A stretch of DNA of 64,000 nucleotides from Nitrospirota bacterium (GTDB taxonomy: Bacteria > Nitrospirota > 9FT-COMBO-42-15 > HDB-SIOI813), in assembly GCA_020846775.1 (NCBI GenBank), contig JADLDG010000034.1, positions 1 to 64,000 of the forward strand, in the 5' to 3' direction. Position numbers and translations under genes: made by a program. Within the stretch, counting starts at the first letter, position 1. Each line of letters opens with the position of its first letter. This document shows, one piece after another, positions 16,041 through 26,207 of the stretch. A model generated the notes under the pieces. The model saw nothing but the letters and a program-made list of their open reading frames with translations. It was not told where the DNA came from and ran no database searches.

Positions 16041-16625
16041 CTACTTCTTCATCTCTTCTGCTTCGAGCTGATCAAATGCCTTATCAGCATTCTTACGCAC
16101 GAAGTCGCGAAGATCGCGATTAAGCTCTTTCGCCTTATCCAAACTTTTCTTGAAATTATTAATGTCCAGTCTCGCAAGGGCGTACATAGTCCCATTTGAG
16201 GGGTCTTTCCAGTGGTCAATAATCATTACGCCACTGAGAGTTACTGCAGAAAAGGTCTTTACAGCATGTTCGATGTACAGTCCCCCGGATGCAGCCTCGC
16301 TTTCGGTACCTGTTGTTCCGACAGTAGTAGACTCCATATAATTACGAATGATAGAAGCGGTATAGGTCTCGAATACCTTACCGATCTCAACACGTGCCAT
16401 GTTCTCTGCCGTTGTCCTGGCAATGGATTTATTTTTAATACCATTTACAGAACCAACACCATATAAGACTTTTTTTTCTGAATCTTTAAATACAACGCTC
16501 CCATGAGTTATCCATCCGGGAGATATAACCTCCGTCGGCAACTTTTTTGCACAACCGGATATACAAGGCATTCCCAGAATAACAACGATAAACCCGGCAT
16601 ACATGCAGCGTTTTATCATTCCCAT
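16041..16625 (-). CDS. LPP20-family lipoprotein
   Basis: 194 residues with a lipoprotein signal (lipobox ISGC, Cys25). The mature protein contains the LPP20-type domain: GWITHGSVVFKDSEKKVLYGVG (about 38-59), a long helix (about 66-90) and YALARLDINNFKKSLDKAKEL (about 148-168). The family is named after a Helicobacter surface lipoprotein and is of unknown biochemical function. The last 30 residues form a charged helix. It stands alone on the minus strand, with about 200 bases on the upstream side. Confidence 0.7.
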   Translation of the reverse strand: MGMIKRCMYAGFIVVILGMPCISGCAKKLPTEVISPGWITHGSVVFKDSEKKVLYGVGSVNGIKNKSIARTTAENMARVEIGKVFETYTASIIRNYMESTTVGTTGTESEAASGGLYIEHAVKTFSAVTLSGVMIIDHWKDPSNGTMYALARLDINNFKKSLDKAKELNRDLRDFVRKNADKAFDQLEAEEMKK

Positions 16626-16832
16626 GCTAAATCCCCCTGTACTTTATTTTCTATAACGATTTCTGATCTATCATGACAAGCGCCTGTGAAAGAACCGGCA
16701 CAACTATTAAAGTCTTTATGTCTAACCTCATTGAATTTATTACTAATGACGTGACTCTTCAAAGATGAGATTATGCTATGGATACTGCGTAATATTACTA
16801 GACTGCACCGGCACTGTCAATGTACGTGGGCA

Positions 16833-17552
16833 TCATATTAACCCGGGCAGAACCTCTGAGGCACGGCCGGCAAGGACTTCATCTGCAAAAGATGAATTCG
16901 GAGTTTTTTCAGGATTTATCTCAACTATGTACGCACCTGAGCTCCTGGCGGCATATGCAAATGATGCGGCTGGCCGAACAACCCCTGATGTGCCGATAAC
17001 AAGAAGTATCTCACATGAGTGCAGGGCATCCATACTGCGGTCAATATCGTCTGGATTCAGGGATTCTCCAAACCAGACTATATGTGGACGCAGGAGTCCC
17101 TGGCAATGAATACAGTGAGGCAATATTTCAATCGGCACATCGTAATTGTCTGACAAGTCCTCACAGACAGTACACCTTGTCCTCCATATGTTTCCATGCA
17201 TCTCAATAATATTGGCTGAACCTGCCTTGCCATGCAGGCCGTCAACATTCTGCGTGATCAGGGTAAATCCCTTTGCCCTTTTTTCCATTTCAGCAAGGGC
17301 ATAATGCGCAGGATTGGGATACTTCGATGAAATAATCTCCCTGCGCCAATTGTACCACTCCCATACAAGCCGCGGATTGTCCCTGAACGCCTGTGGTGTG
17401 GCAAGGTCTTCGGCCCTGAAGTTACGCCAGAGTCCATCCTTACCACGAAATGTTGGGACACCGCTATCAGCAGAAATACCTGCACCTGTAAGCACTGCTA
17501 TAGAAGATGAATGGGCTATGTGTGATTTAATACTGTTTATCTTTTCCAACAT
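16833..17552 (-). CDS. cobB: Sirtuin, NAD+-dependent protein deacylase (class III type)
   Basis: 239 residues, normal for bacterial sirtuins. TGAGISADSG (22-31) and TFRG bind NAD+; TQNVDGLH (100-107) and catalytic His119 in EMHG follow; Cys127, Cys130, Cys147 and Cys150 bind zinc; VWFGE and GTSG complete the set. Y67-x-x-R70 (YNWR) is the Tyr/Arg pair that in CobB and SIRT5 holds acidic acyl groups, so succinyl or malonyl lysine may be removed as well as acetyl. It stands alone between a lipoprotein gene and a divergent YhcH gene. Confidence 0.92.
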   Translation of the reverse strand: MLEKINSIKSHIAHSSSIAVLTGAGISADSGVPTFRGKDGLWRNFRAEDLATPQAFRDNPRLVWEWYNWRREIISSKYPNPAHYALAEMEKRAKGFTLITQNVDGLHGKAGSANIIEMHGNIWRTRCTVCEDLSDNYDVPIEILPHCIHCQGLLRPHIVWFGESLNPDDIDRSMDALHSCEILLVIGTSGVVRPAASFAYAARSSGAYIVEINPEKTPNSSFADEVLAGRASEVLPGLI

Positions 17553-17678
17553 CGCGCGAGTCCTGCCTTTGTCCTGCAGCTATTAATATGCCTTCACCTT
17601 TTTACATCATCATTATATACTAAATAAGAGGAGAGGGAGTTGTAAATAACAGAGACTGATAAATGCGGGGATTATGAT

Positions 17679-18137
17679 ATGATCGTTACAGATATCAGGC
17701 ATATCGCTCATCAGATTTCAATGTCATCAGCTCTTAAAATGGCAATTGATTTTCTGCAAGAACCGGACATTCATGACCTCGCTGACGGCAGGGTGAACAT
17801 AGACGGACAACATGTGTTTGCCCTTGTCCAGCGTTATGAGACCATAATTGCAGACATCCCCAGATTTGAATACCATAGGGCATTTATGGATATTCAATAT
17901 ATCGTATCCGGAGAGGAGATTATAGGCTGGGCCCCGGCCGGACGAATGGTGGTTACAGAGTTATATAACTCTGAGCAAGACATCTGCTTTGGTATAGTTC
18001 CGAAGGGGGAAATAACACCTGTCTATCTTCAGGCAGGGCAATTGGCAATACTCTACCCGGAAGATAGTCATGCGCCTAAGTTAGCCGCAGGTTCACCATC
18101 CCAGGTTACAAAGATTGTTGTTAAAGTCGCGGTATGA
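17679..18137 (+). CDS. YhcH/YjgK/YiaL (DUF386) family protein
   Basis: 152 residues covering one cupin-like DUF386 domain. The family pattern is clear: ERYET replaced by VQRYETI near residue 52, EYHRAFMDIQYIVSGEE (about 64-80) with the metal-binding histidine and aspartate, FGIVPKGE and FAILYPEDSHAPKL-like LAILYPEDSHAPKL (about 126-139). Members bind metal and some act on sialic acid or anomeric sugars; the substrate here is unknown. It converges on the MFS/acyltransferase fusion gene, 62 bases away, with no clear terminator between. Confidence 0.85.
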   Translation: MIVTDIRHIAHQISMSSALKMAIDFLQEPDIHDLADGRVNIDGQHVFALVQRYETIIADIPRFEYHRAFMDIQYIVSGEEIIGWAPAGRMVVTELYNSEQDICFGIVPKGEITPVYLQAGQLAILYPEDSHAPKLAAGSPSQVTKIVVKVAV

Positions 18138-18199
18138 CACGGCATTCCTAACTGCCTGTTTGATTGTCTACCTGCTTCGATATGCCGGATCATCTATCT

Positions 18200-21100
18200 C
18201 TATTTTGCTGAACGTTGTATACTGTTTTTTATGGTAATAAAACCATCAGAGTCTATAACGGCTATATCACCGGTAACGTACCAACCGTCTCTCATTTCCT
18301 CTTCTCTATATCCTGCTCTGCGGTCCGCCTTAATGCCCTGCCCCAGGTAGCCCATCATCTGTCCCGGCCCTTTAACAAGCAATATCCCCTCTTTACCAGA
18401 CGGGAGATCTGCGCCGGTATCAACATCAACCACCTTTACTGCAACTCCCGGCAGGGGATGTCCGGCAGTTCCTGGTTTGTTGCCTGTTTGACTTATATCT
18501 CCATGTACTATATCAGGTGTATTAACCGAAACAACCGGCCCCATCTCTGTAGAACCATACCCTTCCAATAAATCGAGTCCAAATTTTTCTCTGAACTCAA
18601 CTGCAATGGATTCATGCAGCTTCTCTCCCGCGACCACAGCATATCGTAATGTCGAAAACTCCTCCCGTGTGCATTTGTCAATATATGAAGAACAATAAGC
18701 TGGAGTACTGATAAGTATCGTAGCCTTATGCCTTGACACCATTTCACCAATAGTACCGGCCTCCATAGGATTTGAGTGATAGGCCACACCAAACCCTGTA
18801 ATAAGCGGGAACCATACCGTAGCAGTTACACCAATGGAAAGAAATAATGGCAAAACACCTATCAGGCGATCTTCTTTAGTCAGATTGAAAACCTGGTCAA
18901 TACCTTCAATATTTGAGATGATATTATGATGAGACAGCATGATCCCTTTAGGAATCCCAGTATTGCCGCCTGCAAATATTAAATATGCAAGATCATCGGG
19001 CATTGATTTACCATGATTGATGTATATGTTAAGGAACCTTAAAGGGAATAATCTGCCAACCGCTGCTGTGAAGATCTTTCTGAACGTTGATACGCCTCCC
19101 ATCAGGTCTTCGAGAAAGACCATTCCTTCCATCTCTTTCATCCCGGCCTTCTCCAGGAACAACCGCGAAGTCAGGATTGTTTTTATACCGCTTTGTCTGA
19201 TGGATGACGCAATAGCATCCTTGCCTGCTGTGTAATTCAGATTTACCACTGACTTTCCAGCCATTAATGCAGCGACATTCGCCAGCGCTCCACCTACAGA
19301 TGCCGGCAGCATAATCCCTGCCGCAGACACTCCGCGGCAATGCCTTCTTATCAAACGGGAAAGCAGCAGACTTCCGGTCAGGGTCTTTCCATACGTAAGC
19401 TCCTCACCGTCTGAATCAGCCATGCAGAATGAGGCCCAATTATTTCTTGCAGTTCTTACGAATCGCAGGTGAAGCAAATCAAGCCGGTTCCTGCGATATT
19501 TGACAGCTGCGGCTCCAAGCTCAGTGGTCGCCTGCCGTACTTCACGAGCAGTAGCATTTGAAGCAAGCGGTTTGCCAAAAGACACTGTAACAGTACGGAA
19601 TATGCCTTCAGGCAACTTATAAAAGAATCTGCTCCCCCTGAAACTGAAAATACTCCCCCATACCCTGTCGAGATGAACTGGAATAACAGGGACATCCAGT
19701 CCCTCTGCAATCTTCTCGAGACCCCTCTTAAATGGACGAATATTGCCCGTCCTGCTGATCTCACCCTCTGCGAATATACAGACGACATTTCCATTAATCA
19801 GCTCGTTTCGGGCCTGTTCAATCGCTCGTACAATATCTCTCCTGTTATTGGGAGACAGCGGTATTGCCTTCATCAAACGAAAAAACCACTGGAGCGATTC
19901 TATATCATAATAATCCCTCGCAATTATAAACCTTATAAACCCCGGAACCGATGCTCCAATGAAAAACGGGTCTGCAAACGATACGTGGTTGCTTACCAGA
20001 ATGGCTGGTCCCCTTACGGGAATATTTTCTTCCCCGACAATCCGTATCCTGTAGACAGTATGTGTGAGTATATAGAGCAAAAAACGGATCAGGAAATCAG
20101 GAAGCTCACCGATTATTATCGCTGTTATTGCAAAAGAGAAGACGCCGGCAATAAGTGCAATCCAGTCAGCGCCTATGCCGATCAGATCCCTTAATAACCA
20201 CAGGATACCTGAAGCCATAAGAACTCCAAGGGTATTTACAAGATTATTAGCCGCGATCATGCGGCCCTTTTCCTGTGGACCGCTTTTCTGCTGGAGCAAT
20301 GCATTAAGGGGGACGACAAACACACCTCCGGAGAATCCCAGGAATATAAGGCAAACTGCTGACATGGCAAATGATGAGAGAGAAAAAGAGAGAAGGATCG
20401 CGAATAATCCCATACCTAGTGAACCAAGTGGAACAAGACCGGCCTCTATCCTGTCGCCTGAGAGCCTGCCTGCAAGAATACTTCCCGCGCCCATACCGAT
20501 TGCGAGGAATGTTACGAGTATACCAATCCACTTATCATCAAGTCTCATAATCTCTTTACCAATAAGAAGTATATCCATCTGCAGGAGCGCGCCGATGAAC
20601 CAGAGATATGAGATCCCAATCACTGTCATAAAGAGGAGTTTATTATGGTACAGACGACTAAGGCCAATAGATATCTCTCCCCACGGGCTAATGCGAAAGG
20701 CATTTTTTGCTCCTGACGAAGGAACCCTCGGGATACCAAAACTGGTACAGATGCCTGTAAATGCTGTAACTATGACAAGAATACCAATCCATCCAATGCT
20801 GTCTTTCCAAATACCGAAGATCATCCCTCCTATGGCAGTCCCCATAATAATCGCAAGGAATGTACTCATCTCCAGCAGGCCGTTGGCCCTCGAAAGTTCT
20901 TTGTCCGGAAGCATTTCAGGGATAATCCCATACTTGGCAGGACTGAAAAAGGTTGACTGCAGCGCCATCAGGAACAAGACAACAAGCATAAAGTCAATAC
21001 GGCCTGACCATAATGCAAAGAGCGCCAACCCCATGGCAACAATCTCAAAACTCTTGGTAACAATAAGTACACTGCGCTTACTGAATACATCTGCTATATG

Positions 21101-21322
21101 TCCTGCGTAACCGGAAAACAGGATAAATGGAAGAATGAACACAGCCCCTGCAAGTGAGAGGTAGGCACTCCCTCCATTACCTCCTCTTGTCGCAGCTTCA
21201 ACAGCAAACAGAGAAACAACCATCTTGTAGATGTTATCATTGAAGGCACCGAGGAATTGAGTCCAGAGGAACGATTGGAAACCGAAATTTTTCAGAAGAT
21301 CTGTGTATTTGCCGGAGGACAT
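18200..21322 (-). CDS. MFS transporter / PlsC acyltransferase / acyl-ACP synthetase fusion, C-terminally shortened
   Basis: 1040 residues in three parts: an LplT-like major facilitator permease (about 1-410, FLGAFNDNIYKM near the start), a PlsC-type 1-acylglycerophosphate acyltransferase (about 425-620; NHVSFADPF as the HX4D motif and FAEGEISRTG), and an AMP-forming acyl-ACP/CoA synthetase (about 640-1040; GGNTGIPKG, YGSTEMGP, DGWYVTGDIA). Such fusions retrieve, flip and reacylate lysophospholipids. The synthetase stops right after DGFITI; the usual C-terminal lid of roughly 100 residues, with the catalytic lysine, is missing. The end NSIQRSAK looks like a shifted RLQRFSK, so a frameshift plus deletion is likely and ligase activity is doubtful. 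Confidence 0.88.
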   Translation of the reverse strand: MSSGKYTDLLKNFGFQSFLWTQFLGAFNDNIYKMVVSLFAVEAATRGGNGGSAYLSLAGAVFILPFILFSGYAGHIADVFSKRSVLIVTKSFEIVAMGLALFALWSGRIDFMLVVLFLMALQSTFFSPAKYGIIPEMLPDKELSRANGLLEMSTFLAIIMGTAIGGMIFGIWKDSIGWIGILVIVTAFTGICTSFGIPRVPSSGAKNAFRISPWGEISIGLSRLYHNKLLFMTVIGISYLWFIGALLQMDILLIGKEIMRLDDKWIGILVTFLAIGMGAGSILAGRLSGDRIEAGLVPLGSLGMGLFAILLSFSLSSFAMSAVCLIFLGFSGGVFVVPLNALLQQKSGPQEKGRMIAANNLVNTLGVLMASGILWLLRDLIGIGADWIALIAGVFSFAITAIIIGELPDFLIRFLLYILTHTVYRIRIVGEENIPVRGPAILVSNHVSFADPFFIGASVPGFIRFIIARDYYDIESLQWFFRLMKAIPLSPNNRRDIVRAIEQARNELINGNVVCIFAEGEISRTGNIRPFKRGLEKIAEGLDVPVIPVHLDRVWGSIFSFRGSRFFYKLPEGIFRTVTVSFGKPLASNATAREVRQATTELGAAAVKYRRNRLDLLHLRFVRTARNNWASFCMADSDGEELTYGKTLTGSLLLSRLIRRHCRGVSAAGIMLPASVGGALANVAALMAGKSVVNLNYTAGKDAIASSIRQSGIKTILTSRLFLEKAGMKEMEGMVFLEDLMGGVSTFRKIFTAAVGRLFPLRFLNIYINHGKSMPDDLAYLIFAGGNTGIPKGIMLSHHNIISNIEGIDQVFNLTKEDRLIGVLPLFLSIGVTATVWFPLITGFGVAYHSNPMEAGTIGEMVSRHKATILISTPAYCSSYIDKCTREEFSTLRYAVVAGEKLHESIAVEFREKFGLDLLEGYGSTEMGPVVSVNTPDIVHGDISQTGNKPGTAGHPLPGVAVKVVDVDTGADLPSGKEGILLVKGPGQMMGYLGQGIKADRRAGYREEEMRDGWYVTGDIAVIDSDGFITIKNSIQRSAK

Positions 21323-21389
21323 GATGTATCTATGCTTTCTCTACCAGTTTAGAAAGATCTTGGCAACCTGGTTCACTGTTTTATTAATC

Positions 21390-21434
21390 AAAATCCCCCA
21401 TTACCCCCTTTAACAAGGGTAAATTGGGGGATTA
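21390..21434. repeat. REP-like inverted repeat (AATCCCCCATTACCC family)
   Basis: An imperfect hairpin: AATCCCCCATTACCCC on the left pairs with AAGGGTAAATTGGGGGATT on the right over a short loop. It lies between the start of the acyltransferase fusion gene and the NifU-like gene. C-rich/G-rich hairpins of this form are common dispersed repeats in many bacterial genomes; no T-tract follows, so termination is not its obvious function. Confidence 0.6.
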
Positions 21435-21505
21435 TTTGCAGTTGCAAATTACTACATGTTACTGTATTATAAACAAAATAGCAAAACATAGGAGGAGGTA
21501 ATTTA

Positions 21506-21739
21506 ATGGAGACAACAATTGATCAGACAAGGGTAGAGGAAGTCCTTGCCATGATACGGCCTGCCCTTCAGCGAGACGGCGGGGACATACAACTTGTGGG
21601 TATTGAAGGGGCTACTGTAAAAGTTCGCCTGGTAGGCGCATGTTCCGGCTGCCCAAGCTCCACATATACGCTGAAACTGGGTGTAGAAAGACAACTTAAG
21701 GCAATGATCCCTGAGATAGAAGAAGTAATCTCAGTATAA
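21506..21739 (+). CDS. Nfu-type Fe-S cluster scaffold (NifU C-terminal domain)
   Basis: 77 residues, one NifU C-terminal (Nfu) domain. Cys46 and Cys49 in GACSGCPSS hold the cluster at a dimer interface; RDGGDIQLV (23-31) is the usual opening. It carries [4Fe-4S] clusters to target proteins in the cytoplasm. AGGAGG at 21491-21496 precedes the ATG. Within this window it could serve aconitase, ThiC, GlcF and the Ehr complex. A strong hairpin repeat begins ten bases after its stop. Confidence 0.93.
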   Translation: METTIDQTRVEEVLAMIRPALQRDGGDIQLVGIEGATVKVRLVGACSGCPSSTYTLKLGVERQLKAMIPEIEEVISV

Positions 21740-21748
21740 AGCCAGATT

Positions 21749-21812
21749 AAAAGGGGACGGTTCTGTTTGTTTGCGTTAATTTCTTTACAAATAAACAGAA
21801 CCGTCCCCTTTT
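21749..21812. repeat. Long perfect hairpin (AAAAGGGGACGGTTCTG family), likely terminator after the Nfu gene
   Basis: Twenty-base perfect inverted repeat (arms 21749-21768 and 21793-21812) with a 24-base loop. The right arm ends in CCCCTTTT, so it can act as a terminator on the plus strand, and the symmetrical AAAA makes it work both ways. Its sequence type recalls the palindromic repeats mobilised by REP-associated tyrosine transposases; that link is from general knowledge, and no such transposase is in the window. Confidence 0.75.
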
Positions 21813-21833
21813 ACGTGCAGAAATAAATGTATA

Positions 21834-24270
<2,437 letters not shown>

Positions 24271-24316
24271 GATTTCGTAACAATTTAAAAGTGCTTAACA
24301 AAGGGAGAATCTAATT

Positions 24317-24787
24317 ATGAAAAAAGTAAATAAAAAAGTTGCAACTGTGCTGGTTGAAGTATACACAGCTGAGGTAGGCGCAGTTGGTATATACATGGAC
24401 CAGCACACTAAATGTGCTGGCAAAGGCTATAAGAAAATTGCAGATATGCTCAAAGAGGATGCTGTTGATGAAATGAAGCATGCAGAGAAACTTGCCGAGC
24501 GAATCCTTTTTCTGGGCGCTGAAGTAACCTATCAAAAACACATGGTACCCGACATGGAACAGAAAGAAATCATTGACATGGTTAAGACTAATATCAATAT
24601 AGAGATCGAGGCAATAGACAGACTGAATTCCGGAATCTCAACCTGCTTCTCAGAGAGAGATAACGGAAGCAGGCTGCTGCTTGAAGAAATTCTGAAGGAT
24701 GAAGAAGATCACCTCGATAAATTAGAGATTATTTATGACAATATTAAGAAGTTTGGAGATCGGTATGTAGTATCACACCTGATATAG
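24317..24787 (+). CDS. Bacterioferritin-like ferritin-family protein
   Basis: 156 residues, a four-helix ferritin-like protein of bacterioferritin length. Expected ligands can be picked out: Glu19 (TAEVGAV), Glu52 with Met53 and His55 in DEMKHA, a glutamate at 96 or 98 (NIEIEAID), and Glu129 with His132 in KDEEDHLD. Met53 corresponds to the heme-ligand methionine of Bfr, so heme binding is possible. It would oxidise and store iron in the cytoplasm. AAGGGAG at 24301-24307 sets the start. A 31-base perfect hairpin follows seven bases after the stop. Confidence 0.85.
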   Translation: MKKVNKKVATVLVEVYTAEVGAVGIYMDQHTKCAGKGYKKIADMLKEDAVDEMKHAEKLAERILFLGAEVTYQKHMVPDMEQKEIIDMVKTNINIEIEAIDRLNSGISTCFSERDNGSRLLLEEILKDEEDHLDKLEIIYDNIKKFGDRYVVSHLI

Positions 24788-24794
24788 TGTCTAC

Positions 24795-24858
24795 GGTTAA
24801 ATAGGGACAGCGACTATTTATTTGGAACCAAATAAATAGTCGCTGTCCCTATTTAACC
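24795..24858. repeat. 31-base perfect inverted repeat between convergent genes (GGTTAAATAGGGACAGCGAC family)
   Basis: Arms 24795-24825 and 24828-24858 are perfectly complementary with only two bases between. It sits between the ends of the bacterioferritin-like gene and glcF and would terminate both. Its right arm carries the final glycine codon and TAA of glcF, so the repeat supplied that stop. A related piece sharing GCGCTGTCCCTATTTAAC-type sequence lies at 58594-58618. Confidence 0.85.
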
Positions 24859-26166
24859 CATCCTCTCTGCAATCAATTCAACAATATGTTTGACCTCAAC
24901 CTTGGCATTAATCTTGTGTAGTCCATCCTTTAGTTGTACCATGCACCCGGGACATGCAGTGGCTGCAATCTCAGCGCCAGTTCCTTTTATATCCTCGGCC
25001 TTGAGCATATTTATCTCAGTAGAAAGCTCATAGTTAGTAATACTGAAACTCCCTCCGAGCCCGCAGCACCTGCACGGGTGTTTCATCTCTTTTATATCGA
25101 ATCCCGCTGTTTCAATAAGTTCACGGGGCTCATCCTTAATACCAAGCCCCCTGCGCAGATGACATGGATCATGATAGGTGACAACAGCCCCGCCTTCTGA
25201 TGTATTCAGTCCTGACATTGAAGCAGGCAACTTCAATTCATTAACCAGCAAGTCTGTAATGTCTCGTACCTTACTGCAGAAGGCATCCACACGCATTTTC
25301 ATTTCAGTGCCTTCATCCTCAAGTAGTTTCCTGAATTTGTTTTTTAGTCCATCTGTGCATGTTGCACATGCTGTAGTAATAAAATCAAGGTCATGTGATT
25401 CAAATACCTCAAGGTTTTTCAGCGCCAACGCCTTCGCATCCTCAAAGTCTCCCATACTGGTGGCAGGCATACCGCAACAGGTCTGGCCAGACGGGACCAC
25501 TACTGCAGCACCGGCCTTTTCCAGCACTTTAAGTGATGCTAAACCGATATCCGGCATTACGTAATTTATGAGACAACCTGCAAAGAAGCCGACCCTTGAG
25601 GTTTTTGCTGCTGATGACCCCGCTCTCACTCCTTCGAACTCTCCCAGGACAGGACTTTCTTCCGTAACAATATCAAGAAAGAACCTCTTTGCAAGAGGCG
25701 GGACGAGTCTCTCGTCCGTAATATAAGGAAGCGGCAGCCTGCGCTGTAAACCACCGGTATTTGACACATCTTTGAAAACAACCCTTTGAGCAATAGATGC
25801 AAGCTTAAGGGTCTTTCCAACAAAGCCATCAGGCTCCCTCAACCCCTTCATGATTGCTGATGTTATGAGAGGCACCCCCCTGTCATTTATTACCTCTGCC
25901 CGTGCCGCCATAATAATTTCAGGAACAGGAATGCTGTTCGGACAACTCTGCTGACATGCCCCGCAGAGCAGGCACTCTGATATATGTTTTACAAACGTGT
26001 CGGATAACCCAATATCCCCACTGATATATGCATCAATAAGAGTGAGCTTCCCCCTTGCGCTCGCAGTCTCCCTCCCCAGAGTAATAAGCGTGGGACATGT
26101 ACTTCTGCATGTACCACAACGAACGCACATGGAAAGCTCTCGAATGTAATCAGCAAGTTTCTTCAT
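24853..26166 (-). CDS. glcF: GlcF-type Fe-S subunit of a glycolate/D-lactate oxidase
   Basis: 437 residues. Two [4Fe-4S] ferredoxin motifs lie at the N-terminus (CVRCGTCRSTCP at 14-25 and CLLCGACQQSCP at about 65-76), followed by two CCG domains: CLINYV...TCCGMP (about 197-232) and DPCHLRRG...CRCCGLGG (about 335-375). CCG domains are the site where GlcF and HdrB-like subunits bind further clusters. With the FAD subunit encoded just upstream (42 bases) it oxidises glycolate or D-lactate and passes electrons to the membrane quinone pool. The last codon and stop are inside the hairpin repeat at 24795-24858. Confidence 0.88.
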   Translation of the reverse strand: MKKLADYIRELSMCVRCGTCRSTCPTLITLGRETASARGKLTLIDAYISGDIGLSDTFVKHISECLLCGACQQSCPNSIPVPEIIMAARAEVINDRGVPLITSAIMKGLREPDGFVGKTLKLASIAQRVVFKDVSNTGGLQRRLPLPYITDERLVPPLAKRFFLDIVTEESPVLGEFEGVRAGSSAAKTSRVGFFAGCLINYVMPDIGLASLKVLEKAGAAVVVPSGQTCCGMPATSMGDFEDAKALALKNLEVFESHDLDFITTACATCTDGLKNKFRKLLEDEGTEMKMRVDAFCSKVRDITDLLVNELKLPASMSGLNTSEGGAVVTYHDPCHLRRGLGIKDEPRELIETAGFDIKEMKHPCRCCGLGGSFSITNYELSTEINMLKAEDIKGTGAEIAATACPGCMVQLKDGLHKINAKVEVKHIVELIAERMG

Positions 26167-26207
26167 ATAATAATGTTACCTCAATCACGTCATTTCCCAC
26201 TCATTGC

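Noticed and set aside
19673-20194. Long plus-strand frames opposite the MFS/acyltransferase fusion (also 20175-21110)
   Set aside because: They lie fully antisense to a well-supported gene, have no ribosome-binding site and encode no recognisable domain.
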